11,510 nt of DNA, from the NCBI GenBank assembly GCA_964529555.1, contig CAZGWV010000111.1, forward strand, positions 1-11,510, read 5' to 3'. The notes under the pieces are model-generated. The model did no database searches, had not been told where the DNA came from, and was given only the letters and a program-made list of their open reading frames with translations. Source of the stretch: UBA7672 sp964529555. GTDB taxonomy: Bacteria; Pseudomonadota; Alphaproteobacteria; Caulobacterales; Hyphomonadaceae. Below are positions 5,723-11,510 of the stretch, one piece after another. Every line of letters begins with the position of its first letter. The first letter of the stretch is position 1. The position numbers and the translations under genes were made by a program.

Positions 5723-6781
5723 CTAAATCCCGCCGCCCGATATCGAGAACTTCCGGCGCGTGCCCAGAAGCTTCTGCGCCTCGCCGATCGCCTGCGCCGC
5801 AGACTCCGCCAGCTTCAGCCGCGGCTCCGAGCGCAGCGCCTCAAGCGCCTCGGTCAGATGCGCGATCCCCTCGCGCAGCATCACCGGGTCGAACCGCTTC
5901 TCCGCCTTGAGGCGCAGCGCGCGGCCCAGCGTGATGTTCGCCGCGATCCAGCGATCCGGCGCCGCCGAGCGGTTGATCTCGCCCAGCGTCGCGCGCGCGA
6001 TCTCGACCGACCTGTCGATCCACGCATCGTCGCCCGCGAATGCAAGCTGCAGTGCGCCGGCGGAACTGTCGTCCACCATCTCGGCCAGCAGGGCCTGATC
6101 CGCCTTCGGCTTGCCGCCGAGGATCGACAGCACCGATTCGACAACCGGCTGCAGGCGCTCGGCCCGGAAGTCCTGCGGGCGCCCAAGGGCAGGGCGGAAC
6201 TGCTTGGCGGCGGCATAGGCCATCGCGCGCGCCAGCGGCTCGTTCCACTGCGTCTTCTCTTTGGGCATCGCCAGCGTCACCGGCTGGCGCGCGGATTCGA
6301 ATGTGTTGCTCGGTCGGGCGAGGATACGCGCCACCCCCTTGGTTCCGCGCGGCGCTTCGGCCCAGATGATGACGTCGGCTTCGGTCCGCGCCAGCAATTG
6401 CTGGGCGCGCTCGTCGCCCTCCAGGCTGCCGGGATAGGACATGACCGCGAACGGCCCGCCGAACATGTAGTCCTTGAGGTGGGTATCCACCGCCTTGTGC
6501 AGGAAGCCGGCGATGCTGCTGCGCCGTCCGCCGCCGCCGCGCACGACCACGATCCGCGCGCCGATCTCGTTCTGCCGCTTGATGCCCTTGGCGACTGCGC
6601 CCCGGCGCATCGCGAAGGCCAGCCGCACCAGACCCGCCAGCGCCATCACCGCAATGGCGAGCCCCGCGCCGACGGCCAGCAACAGCCCGATGCCCGCCAG
6701 CGAGGGCGAGCCCGCAAGCGCGGTTTCCACCGACGCCCATGCGTCCGTCAGCGTTTTGCCTATGCCCGAAAGGAATTCCAT
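5723..6781 (-). CDS. Single-pass membrane protein of unknown function
   Basis: The 352-residue product has one clear membrane helix (about residues 23-45, Gly/Ala/Leu-rich) followed by a basic stretch (RLAFAMRRGAVAKGIKRQ), so the bulk should face the cytoplasm. The remaining 290 residues include a Gly-rich RGGGGRR segment near 80-86, an IIWAEAPRG segment and a helical Ala/Leu-rich C-terminal half that could be a tetratricopeptide-like solenoid. The end is a short Gly-rich tail. I do not recognise a named family. The ATG at 6779-6781 is preceded by an AGGA on the coding strand with eight bases of spacing. The frame continues 35 codons further upstream without signs of being coding. It stands alone between palindromic element B and the tRNA gene. 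Confidence 0.8.
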   Translation of the reverse strand: MEFLSGIGKTLTDAWASVETALAGSPSLAGIGLLLAVGAGLAIAVMALAGLVRLAFAMRRGAVAKGIKRQNEIGARIVVVRGGGGRRSSIAGFLHKAVDTHLKDYMFGGPFAVMSYPGSLEGDERAQQLLARTEADVIIWAEAPRGTKGVARILARPSNTFESARQPVTLAMPKEKTQWNEPLARAMAYAAAKQFRPALGRPQDFRAERLQPVVESVLSILGGKPKADQALLAEMVDDSSAGALQLAFAGDDAWIDRSVEIARATLGEINRSAAPDRWIAANITLGRALRLKAEKRFDPVMLREGIAHLTEALEALRSEPRLKLAESAAQAIGEAQKLLGTRRKFSISGGGI

Positions 6782-6970
6782 CAACTGGTCCTGCCGCAAA
6801 AGGGTCGCGGCTCTGAGACAGCGTTCTAAAGGGGCTGCAAATTCCGCGCAACGGGCTGCGGCGCCCCGCCGCCCGCCCGAAGCCAATGTGACTTGCCGGT
6901 CATGTGCCGCGCAGACGCATCAGGGCCCGTCCGCCTCGAAATCCGGCAGAAAACCGTGCTCCGGCAAGGT

Positions 6971-7047
6971 TGGCGACCCCGGCAGGATTCGAACCTGCGA
7001 CCTCCGGTTTAGGAAACCGATGCTCTATCCGGCTGAGCTACGGAGTC
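6971..7047 (-). tRNA. tRNA-Arg (anticodon CCT), reads AGG
   Basis: On the minus strand the gene folds into a full cloverleaf: acceptor stem GACTCCG/CGGGGTC with one T-G pair, D-arm with AGCTCAGCCGGATAGAGC, anticodon loop TTCCTAA (anticodon CCT), and T-arm with GGTTCGAATCC. The discriminator base is G at 6974 and the CCA end is encoded (6971-6973). It reads AGG, a rare codon in GC-rich genomes of this kind. A CATAAG hexamer on the minus strand about ten bases before the 5' end could be its -10 element. Confidence 0.96.
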
Positions 7048-7124
7048 GTCGGACGGCCTTATGCCCGCTCCCGCCGTCCCCCGCCAGCCCACGCAGACAT
7101 CCGATTCGACCGCGCCTCCCGATC

Positions 7125-7248
7125 CAGACCCCCACCTGTCCTCCCCCTAAACGGGGAGGGACCAGGTTGAGAGAACTTACCTCATTTTGAAGGCCGGTGA
7201 TCGCTTCAGGGTTCCTCCCCGTTTAGGGGGAGGACAGGTGGGGGTCTG
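7125..7248. repeat. REPIN-like inverted repeat with 35-bp perfect arms
   Basis: The arms 7125-7159 and 7214-7248 are perfect reverse complements over 35 bases and enclose 54 bases. Each arm also holds its own small hairpin (CCTCCCC/GGGGAGG), so the unit is two REP sequences facing each other. No gene lies inside. It fills most of the space between the tRNA gene and the thermonuclease-family gene. Confidence 0.9.
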
Positions 7249-7333
7249 ACTCCCAAAGCGAGCTGGCCAAAGTTCCTCCACTCCCCCCGCGCACCCGATT
7301 GCGATTCCGCATCCCTACCCTAAGTTCGGAGAC

Positions 7334-7999
7334 ATGGGGCGGGTAGGGTATCCAGTCATAACACGCCGAGGCGCGCTGGCCGGACTGGCCGCGCTCGCCG
7401 CCGGCTGTTCCGCTGAACCCGACCTCTCCGAAGGCGAAACCGGCCGCATCGCCCGCGTCATGGATGGCGACGCCCTCGCGCTCGACACGGGCCTGCGCGT
7501 CCGCCTCGCCGAGATCGAAGCGCCCGCCCCCGGCTATGGCGGCCGCGCCGACGAGCCCTTCGCCATCGAAGCCCGCGACGCGCTCACGCGCGCCGCTCTC
7601 GGGCGCTCGGCCCGCCTCTGGTATGGCGGCCTCAGCCGCGACGGATACGAGCGCGCCATTGCCCACGTCATCGCCCGCGACGAAGTCGGCGGCGATCTCT
7701 GGCTCAACGGCTATGTCGCGCGCCAGGGCCTCGGCCGCGTGCGCTCCTACCCCGACAACTCGATCCGCGCCCGCAAGCTGCTCGCCATGGAAGCCGAAGC
7801 CCGCGCCGCCAGACGCGGCCTCTGGTCAGACCCCCACTGGCGCATCCGCACGCTNNNNNNNNNNNNNNNNNNNNNNNNNNNNNNNNNNNNNNNNNNNNNN
7901 NNNNNNNNNNNNNNNNNNNNNNNNNNNNNNNNNNNNNNNNNNNNNNNNNNNNNNATCCGCATCACGCATTGGCCGCAGGTGGAGGTGGTCGAAGCGTAG
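7334..7999 (+). CDS. Thermonuclease (SNase-like) family lipoprotein, interrupted by assembly gap
   Basis: The N-terminus carries a twin-arginine-like start (TRRGALAGLAAL) and a lipobox ending at Cys25 (LAAGC), so it is probably exported and lipidated, perhaps by the Tat route. Residues 38-165 follow the staphylococcal-nuclease fold: DGDALAL (44-50, calcium-binding Asp), RLAEIEAP (57-64) with Arg57 in the place of Arg35, DGYERAIAHV (103-112) with Arg107 in the place of Arg87, and LNGYVARQGLGRV. The Glu43 position after the AP motif is Ala65, so the classical general base is missing or displaced; activity is not certain. The 100-N gap starts at codon 174. The last 14 codons are in frame only if the real gap length allows it. 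The ATG at 7334 has a GGAG only two bases away, an unusually tight spacing, but no better start precedes the signal sequence. Confidence 0.8.
   Translation: MGRVGYPVITRRGALAGLAALAAGCSAEPDLSEGETGRIARVMDGDALALDTGLRVRLAEIEAPAPGYGGRADEPFAIEARDALTRAALGRSARLWYGGLSRDGYERAIAHVIARDEVGGDLWLNGYVARQGLGRVRSYPDNSIRARKLLAMEAEARAARRGLWSDPHWRIRTXXXXXXXXXXXXXXXXXXXXXXXXXXXXXXXXXXIRITHWPQVEVVEA
7855..7954. other. Assembly gap (100 N) within the thermonuclease-family gene
   Basis: A second run of exactly 100 undetermined bases. The C-terminal part of the thermonuclease-family protein, and possibly more sequence, is missing here. Confidence 0.98.
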
Positions 8000-8002
8000 A
8001 GT

Positions 8003-8102
8003 CGTAGGGTGGATTGACCCCGGCGAAAGCCGGGGGAAATCCACCGTGCCTGTCCCGCCGCCAGAAGGTGCATTTCGCGCGCTGCGCTCAATGCACCCTA
8101 CG
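8003..8102. repeat. Hairpin repeat, copy C
   Basis: An 8-bp stem (8008-8015 with 8038-8045), a tandem GA/GA internal loop and a 7-bp stem (8018-8024 with 8029-8035) are capped by a GAAA tetraloop. A second hairpin (8065-8073 with its complement around 8090-8098) follows, and CGTAGGGTG (8003-8011) is complementary to CACCCTACG (8094-8102). It starts four bases after the thermonuclease-family stop codon and may serve as its 3' structure. Confidence 0.8.
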
Positions 8103-8168
8103 CAGGGTTGGATCCACTGGACAAACCGCCCCGCGTTTCGTCACCATGGTCCCATTGCCGAGGCGCAC

Positions 8169-8414
8169 ATGATTGCCGAGCACGCATACGCGATCCTGAT
8201 CCGGGATATTCCCGAGGCTGGCCTCGTCGCGGGCGATGTCGGCGTGGTCGTTCACATCCACACGCGCCCCGGCGAAGATGCGCCAGCGGGCTATATGCTG
8301 GAGCTGTTCACCGTCGACGGCCGCACCATCGACACAGTCTCCGTCCCCGCCGACGCCGTCAGGCCCTCGACGGACTCAGACCGCCTCCACGTCCGCCCCG
8401 TGGCAGCCGAATAA
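8169..8414 (+). CDS. DUF4926 domain-containing small protein
   Basis: The 81-residue protein matches the pattern of DUF4926: an N-terminal strand with Tyr-Ala-Ile-Leu, DIPEAGLVAGDVGVVVHIH (about 14-32), then a YMLELFTVDGRTIDTVSV strand pair and a short tail with VRP. The fold is expected to be a small SH3-like barrel. Relatives are often found as small accessory genes, sometimes beside toxin-like genes, but no function is established that I can name. A GAGG at 8160-8163 lies five bases before the ATG at 8169. The gene stands alone, bracketed by hairpin repeats C and D in the same orientation, so the whole piece could be a small cassette. Confidence 0.8.
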   Translation: MIAEHAYAILIRDIPEAGLVAGDVGVVVHIHTRPGEDAPAGYMLELFTVDGRTIDTVSVPADAVRPSTDSDRLHVRPVAAE

Positions 8415-8419
8415 TGGAT

Positions 8420-8488
8420 GAAGCGTAGGATGGATTGACCCCGGCGAAAGCCGGGGAAATCCACCCGCCCCACCGCCAGAAGGTGCAT
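8420..8488. repeat. Hairpin repeat, copy D
   Basis: It matches copy C closely: tggattga, then the CCCCGGC-GAAA-GCCGGGG hairpin (8439-8456), aatcca, and a shared CCGCCAGAAGGTGCAT end (8473-8488). It lacks the second palindrome half found in copy C. It lies six bases after the DUF4926 stop codon and ahead of the convergent lipoprotein gene, so it may work as a transcription terminator stem for either. Confidence 0.8.
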
Positions 8489-8539
8489 CGTAAAGTTCGC
8501 ATCCAACAGGCAGGTCCGCCCAGCGGCGCTGCGCAAGCG

Positions 8540-9661
8540 CTACTGCCAGGTCGTATATTTCCAGCCCCGCGCCTGATGCGCCGGGTCATCCAAAATCGGC
8601 AGGCATGCGTCTGTGCGGAATCCGTAGCCCTGACGCATGAGTTCGGTCTTGGCCGCCTCGACTTCCACGTTTTTCGTGCAGGGCAGGATCGCCTTGAAGC
8701 GGACGCCTTCAGTCTGGCTCAGATCGAGCAGGAATTTCGTCACGCTCTGCCCAAGCATCATCGTGCTGGCTTGCCGCGCGCGATCCCGGCCATCGCGGTC
8801 GCCAAATCCTTGCTCCGATAGATACCCGTTGCGTGCGCCGCCACGTTTACCCAGCAAGTCGTTCTGAAACTCATCATCCGAGGCAAAGGCGATGTAGTTC
8901 GTAGGATCGAGTTGCTCGACCACGATGGCCAGAGCGCCGCCCAATGCCGACAGTCCCGTGGTCCAGACAAAGGCTTGCTGCACATCGGTCCACGTCGCCT
9001 GCGTGGCTTCATCGATCGGCCCGCCGAAAAAGTCGGTGAGGTCCTCGTTGTTGTTGACGAGTTCGACCACGCCGCCTTCCGCCAATGCATATGTTCCATA
9101 GCCTTTGGCGGCGCCAGCGACGCCCGGCTTTGCTATGTCATAGGCTTTGGCAAAATCGCGTTCGTTCAAGCGGGGATAGACAGCCACAAACCGGGATTCC
9201 ACGTTCGTCGAGAAAATGACTTCGCCGGTCTGCCTGTTGACAAGCCTGTAGGTAGCTTTGCTCTGGCCGACAAAATCCACGCCGATTGCGTTCGCATTGA
9301 TGTCTTCGAAGCTGATCTGGAGCGCGTAACGTGCTTCGGAAGGGCTGCGGGCCAGCAGTCCAGAATCCCACAACGCGGGGATCAGCATTTTCTCGTAGCT
9401 GCGCTGATTGGGCTTGCTGAACAGATATGAGCGCTGCGACATCCCCTCGACGAAATCGACGACCACCGAACGATACAAGCGGTCGGCCGGCGTCCATGCG
9501 ATGTAGGCCGTATTGGGCAGATTGGGCCGCTGGAGCGCAATATGCTCGCTTTGGTCCATCACGAACGGCATCGCGTTCGCTGCGTCCTTGAAAGACTCGC
9601 TGGAGCTGCAGGCTGTCAGCGCGAGCGCGGCGAAACAGCCGGCGCGGATTGGCGAATTCAT
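8540..9661 (-). CDS. Lipoprotein of unknown function (373 aa)
   Basis: A clear lipoprotein signal opens the protein: a short basic start, a hydrophobic core and the lipobox LTAC with Cys18, followed by serines. The mature part has an alpha/beta region (about 53-160) in which ARYALQISFEDI and KATYRLVNRQTGEVIFSTNV alternate in the strand pattern seen in small outer-membrane lipoproteins such as the YajG/LptE-like group; this is a loose resemblance. A hydrophobic segment at 231-249 could touch a membrane. Cys330 and Cys354 near the C-terminus may pair. GAGG lies about nine bases before the ATG. Base composition looks lower in GC than in the neighbours. It is divergent from the XRE-type regulator and separated by 95 AT-rich bases, which suggests control by that regulator. 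Confidence 0.85.
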   Translation of the reverse strand: MNSPIRAGCFAALALTACSSSESFKDAANAMPFVMDQSEHIALQRPNLPNTAYIAWTPADRLYRSVVVDFVEGMSQRSYLFSKPNQRSYEKMLIPALWDSGLLARSPSEARYALQISFEDINANAIGVDFVGQSKATYRLVNRQTGEVIFSTNVESRFVAVYPRLNERDFAKAYDIAKPGVAGAAKGYGTYALAEGGVVELVNNNEDLTDFFGGPIDEATQATWTDVQQAFVWTTGLSALGGALAIVVEQLDPTNYIAFASDDEFQNDLLGKRGGARNGYLSEQGFGDRDGRDRARQASTMMLGQSVTKFLLDLSQTEGVRFKAILPCTKNVEVEAAKTELMRQGYGFRTDACLPILDDPAHQARGWKYTTWQ

Positions 9662-9710
9662 CCTGACAATCCTCGAATGGCGAACGTTCCATGGATCATT
9701 TCAAATGTAG

Positions 9711-9716
9711 ATTATC
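9711..9716 (-). promoter_or_regulatory. Candidate -10 element for the 373-aa lipoprotein gene
   Basis: On the minus strand GATAAT (five of six to TATAAT) would place the transcript start near 9704, about 43 bases before the ATG at 9661. No convincing -35 hexamer is visible, so an activator-dependent promoter is possible. Confidence 0.35.
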
Positions 9717-9724
9717 GTCCGTGG

Positions 9725-9741
9725 TTTAATAATCGACTAAA
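9725..9741. promoter_or_regulatory. Imperfect AT-rich dyad, possible operator
   Basis: TTTAAT (9725-9730) and ACTAAA (9736-9741) form an imperfect inverted pair around AATCG in the divergent intergenic region between the lipoprotein and the XRE-type regulator. It would be a natural site for that regulator, and TTTAAT could double as its own -10 element. Only position and symmetry support this. Confidence 0.25.
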
Positions 9742-9756
9742 TTGCTGCTTCCGCCC

Positions 9757-10035
9757 ATGGAGTCGCGGCGGTTGATTGCCCGGAATTTGAAGCAGATACG
9801 GCTTTCCCGGCGCGTGTCGCAGGAGGCTCTTGCTTTGCAGGCAGGCGTTGACCGCACCTATGTCAGTGGATTGGAGCGCGGCTTGCGTAACCCGTCTGTC
9901 GATATTCTGGATCGTCTCGCGGGGGTTCTTTCGGTCAAGACGGCGGATTTTCTGAGCGAAGCAGCGACAGAGCCACTGCCAGCATTGCCACGCGGGCGGC
10001 GCGTGAAGCACGTCCGAAGACCGGGACGATCCTAG
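9757..10035 (+). CDS. XRE-family helix-turn-helix transcriptional regulator
   Basis: The 92-residue protein is a single Cro/C1-type HTH domain (about residues 6-64). Helix 2 (SQEALALQAG), recognition helix 3 (TYVSGLERGLRNPS) and the closing helices (VDILDRLAGVLSVKTADFL) are all recognisable, and are followed by a short basic tail. It should bind DNA as a dimer in the cytosol. The ATG at 9757 fits the domain start. A TTG at 9742 is also in frame and would add five residues. Neither has a ribosome-binding site, so a leaderless or weakly translated message is possible. It is divergent from the lipoprotein gene, the likeliest target. It converges on the sigma factor gene with 49 bases between the stops. 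Confidence 0.9.
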   Translation: MESRRLIARNLKQIRLSRRVSQEALALQAGVDRTYVSGLERGLRNPSVDILDRLAGVLSVKTADFLSEAATEPLPALPRGRRVKHVRRPGRS

Positions 10036-10058
10036 CGGCGTTAACTGGCGTTCGCTAT

Positions 10059-10076
10059 CCCGAATCCGGTTTCGGG
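10059..10076. terminator. Small hairpin between convergent genes
   Basis: A 6-bp stem CCCGAA/TTCGGG with a 6-base loop lies midway between the convergent stops of the XRE regulator and the sigma factor. No T-tract follows on either strand, so it is at best a weak terminator. Confidence 0.35.
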
Positions 10077-10084
10077 CCCGGAGT

Positions 10085-10972
10085 TCACCCCGCCGGAATA
10101 AGCCCCGCCTCGACCGGATCACCCACGATCCGCATCAGCGCCGACTTCAGCTTGTTCAGCGCCTGATGCTCGATCTGCCGCACGCGCTCTTTCGAGACGC
10201 CCAGCTTCTGGCCCAGCGATTCCAGCGTCACGCCATCTTCCGCCAGGCGCCGTTCGCGGATGATCAGCATCTCGCGTTCGGTGAGATCGGCCAGCGCTTC
10301 GGCCAGCCACTGGCTGCGCGTGGCGCGGTCGCGCGCGATCATCGTCTCGTCTTCGGGCAGGGCGCTCGCGTCGGCCAGCAGGTCCTGCCATTCGGCTTCG
10401 CCATCCTCGCCGATCGGCGCGTTCAGCGAACGGTCCGACGCCGAGAGGCGCGCGGCCATGCGGTCGACTTCCTTCTCGTCCACACGCAGCTGCGTCGCCA
10501 CATAGGCGCGGCTCTCGGGCGTCAGTCCGCCCTCGCTCGGATCGCGCAGCAGAACACGCAGGCGGCGCAGGTTGAAGAACAGCGACTTCTGCGCCGTCGT
10601 CGTGCCCGTGCGCACGATCGACCAGTTGCGCAGGATGAAGTCCTGCACGCACGAGCGGATCCACCACGTCGCATAAGTCGAAAAGCGCAGCTCCCGCTCG
10701 GGCTCGAACCGCGCCGCCGCCAGCATCAGGCCGACATTGCCTTCCTGCACCAGGTCCGACATCGGCAGCCCGTAATTTCGGAACCGCGCCGCCACCGCCA
10801 CGACCAGGCGCATGTAAGCGGTGCAGAGCTCGTGCAGCGCGTCCTCGTCCTGCTCCTCGCGCCAGCGCCGCGCGAGGCTCAGCTCGTGCTCGCGCTCCAG
10901 CATGGGCGCGGCCATCGCGAGCTTCACGAAGCGGCGGTCTGCGCCCGAGGCCTGATTGCCGGTGGATGCCAT
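10085..10972 (-). CDS. rpoH-like: RNA polymerase sigma-32 (RpoH) family factor
   Basis: The 295-residue protein has the full plan of a sigma-32 factor. Regions 1.2-2.1 lie near 20-75, and region 2.2 carries MSDLVQEGNVGLM (71-83). Regions 2.3-2.4 carry RFSTYATWWIRSCVQDFIL (96-114) and NWSIV. The RpoH box is read as QKSLFFNLRRLR (128-139). Region 3 comes next, and region 4.2 is a helix-turn-helix around VTLESLGQKLGVSKERVRQIEHQAL (248-272). It directs RNA polymerase to heat-shock or stress promoters. Many alphaproteobacteria have two or more RpoH paralogues; the altered box (QKSLFF where the common form is QRKLFF) may mark it as a secondary one. The start at 10970-10972 follows GGAG with seven bases of spacing. 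It lies downstream of the carD-like gene, separated by 262 bases and a terminator, so it probably has its own promoter. Confidence 0.93.
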   Translation of the reverse strand: MASTGNQASGADRRFVKLAMAAPMLEREHELSLARRWREEQDEDALHELCTAYMRLVVAVAARFRNYGLPMSDLVQEGNVGLMLAAARFEPERELRFSTYATWWIRSCVQDFILRNWSIVRTGTTTAQKSLFFNLRRLRVLLRDPSEGGLTPESRAYVATQLRVDEKEVDRMAARLSASDRSLNAPIGEDGEAEWQDLLADASALPEDETMIARDRATRSQWLAEALADLTEREMLIIRERRLAEDGVTLESLGQKLGVSKERVRQIEHQALNKLKSALMRIVGDPVEAGLIPAG

Positions 10973-11000
10973 TGCGGACTCCGGGTGAATTGGTCCGAAG

Positions 11001-11020
11001 GCGCCGGTCGGGGCCGGCGC
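11001..11020. promoter_or_regulatory. GC-rich hairpin in the leader of the sigma factor gene
   Basis: GCGCCGG (11001-11007) and CCGGCGC (11014-11020) form a perfect 7-bp stem with a 6-base loop, ending about 28 bases before the sigma factor start codon. It does not include the ribosome-binding site. It might influence translation or message stability, or be incidental in GC-rich DNA. Confidence 0.35.
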
Positions 11021-11160
11021 TCAAGCGAACAAACCCGGCAGCCCGGAAGAGGTTCCCCGTGGCGGGCGGAAATATTTCTGCTGGCCGATGAAATAGAGCG
11101 CCTGTCCGCTTGGGAAAGGGCGGGTTTCCGAAAATGGTTCCCAGGACCGCCAGGCCCCAA

Positions 11161-11200
11161 AAGCAGACGGGGCGCCCCGGTAAGGAGCGCCCCACTGCTT
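11161..11200 (-). terminator. Rho-independent terminator of the carD-like gene
   Basis: A two-part stem is seen: AAGCAG/CTGCTT outside (11161-11166 with 11195-11200) and GGGGCGC/GCGCCCC inside (11169-11175 with 11187-11193). On the minus strand it ends in CTGCTTTTGG, a short T-run. It begins about 35 bases after the stop codon of the carD-like gene and separates it from the sigma factor gene. Confidence 0.75.
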
Positions 11201-11234
11201 AATCGACCGCTTCGCCAGCCGCGTAGGCCGGTTT

Positions 11235-11510
11235 TCAGGCAGCCCGCTTGGCCAGCGATTTCGAGAGCTTCTCGACCGCGTCGGCGTGCTTGATGTTCTC
11301 GACCGCCGCCAGTTCGCGGGCCATCCGGTCCAGCGCCGATTCATACAGCTGGCGCTCGGAATAGGACTGGTCCGGCTGGTCGCCGGCGCGGTGCAGGTCG
11401 CGCACGACTTCCGCGATCTGGATCAGGTTGCCGGAGTTGATCTTCGCTTCGTATTCCTGGGCGCGGCGCGACCACATCGTGCGCTTGATGCGCGCGCGGC
11501 CGCCCAGCGT
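11235..11510 (-). CDS. carD-like: CarD/CdnL family transcriptional regulator (C-terminal part, gene continues beyond the window)
   Basis: The visible 91 residues are the C-terminal helical domain of a CarD/CdnL protein. Typical are KRTMWSRRAQEYEAKINSG (9-27), the IAEVVRDL helix, SYSERQLYESALDRMARELA (53-72) and a final AVEKLSKSLAKRAA. These proteins bind the RNA polymerase beta subunit through an N-terminal Tudor-like domain, which lies outside the window, and stabilise the open complex at rRNA and other housekeeping promoters through the C-terminal domain. The reading frame is open to the last base, so the methionine at 11475-11477 is internal and not the start. The stop is at 11235-11237 and a terminator follows. 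Together with the sigma factor downstream, it makes a small cluster of RNA polymerase-binding proteins. Confidence 0.93.
   Translation of the reverse strand, partial: TLGGRARIKRTMWSRRAQEYEAKINSGNLIQIAEVVRDLHRAGDQPDQSYSERQLYESALDRMARELAAVENIKHADAVEKLSKSLAKRAA

Noticed and set aside
5660..6829. 389-codon open frame on the plus strand
   Set aside because: It is antisense to the single-pass membrane protein gene, which has a ribosome-binding site and a credible membrane helix. The plus-strand product is low-complexity and Arg-rich.
6474..7190. 238-codon open frame across the tRNA gene
   Set aside because: It overlaps tRNA-Arg and the 5' part of the membrane protein gene in antisense and has no ribosome-binding site or domain.
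7125..7248. Terminal inverted repeats of an insertion sequence
   Set aside because: Only 54 bases lie between the arms and there is no transposase frame, so a REPIN-like element fits better.
8003..8488. CRISPR array
   Set aside because: There are only two copies of the repeat, they are palindromic and of unequal length, and a coding gene lies between them.
10166..11293. 375-codon open frame on the plus strand
   Set aside because: It runs antisense through the sigma factor gene and the carD terminator, and its product has no recognisable domain.

Overview
The window is GC-rich DNA that looks like an alphaproteobacterium. The best clues are a CarD-family regulator next to an RpoH-type sigma factor, Asp/Ala/Arg-rich codon use, a tRNA-Arg(CCT) with an encoded CCA end, and several families of intergenic palindromes. 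A Caulobacterales/Hyphomonadaceae-like host is my guess; the sequence does not prove it. Two runs of exactly 100 N (3049-3148 and 7855-7954) are assembly gaps. Both fall inside genes, so this is a draft scaffold.

Layout. At 32-1015 (-) is a four-helix membrane protein with a long Ala/Lys-rich cytoplasmic tail that ends in a helix-turn-helix-like segment. At 1305-1670 (+) is a small lipoprotein, followed directly by a 131-bp cloverleaf-like palindrome. At 1908-2702 (+) is a classical short-chain dehydrogenase. Facing it on the minus strand is a three-gene unit: a BlaI/MecI-type repressor (4506-4880), an M56 (BlaR1-type) membrane metalloprotease with a TonB-like C-terminus (3274-4509, overlapping the repressor by ATGA), and a small secreted TonB-like protein broken by the first gap (2848-3217). 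The unit ends at a strong terminator (2717-2748). Two BlaI-type operator boxes precede the repressor, so the unit is probably autoregulated: repressor, membrane protease, and periplasmic domain(s).

Divergent from it at 5097-5525 is a SET-domain methyltransferase-like protein, again followed at once by a second copy of the cloverleaf palindrome (5546-5690). Then come a one-helix membrane protein of unknown role (5723-6781, -), tRNA-Arg(CCT) (6971-7047, -), a 124-bp REPIN-like inverted repeat (7125-7248), a Tat/lipoprotein-type thermonuclease-family protein holding the second gap (7334-7999, +), and a small DUF4926-type protein (8169-8414, +) bracketed by two copies of another hairpin repeat.

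A locally AT-richer patch follows: a lipoprotein of unknown function (8540-9661, -) divergent from a small XRE-type HTH regulator (9757-10035, +). The right end is transcription machinery on the minus strand: an RpoH-family sigma factor (10085-10972) and, upstream with its own terminator, the C-terminal part of a CarD-family RNA polymerase-binding regulator that runs off the window.

I found no phage, transposase, CRISPR or named defence system. The most distinctive signals are the two structurally conserved cloverleaf palindromes placed at stop codons, and the pair of TonB-like domains sharing an identically spaced cysteine pair in the BlaI/BlaR unit.
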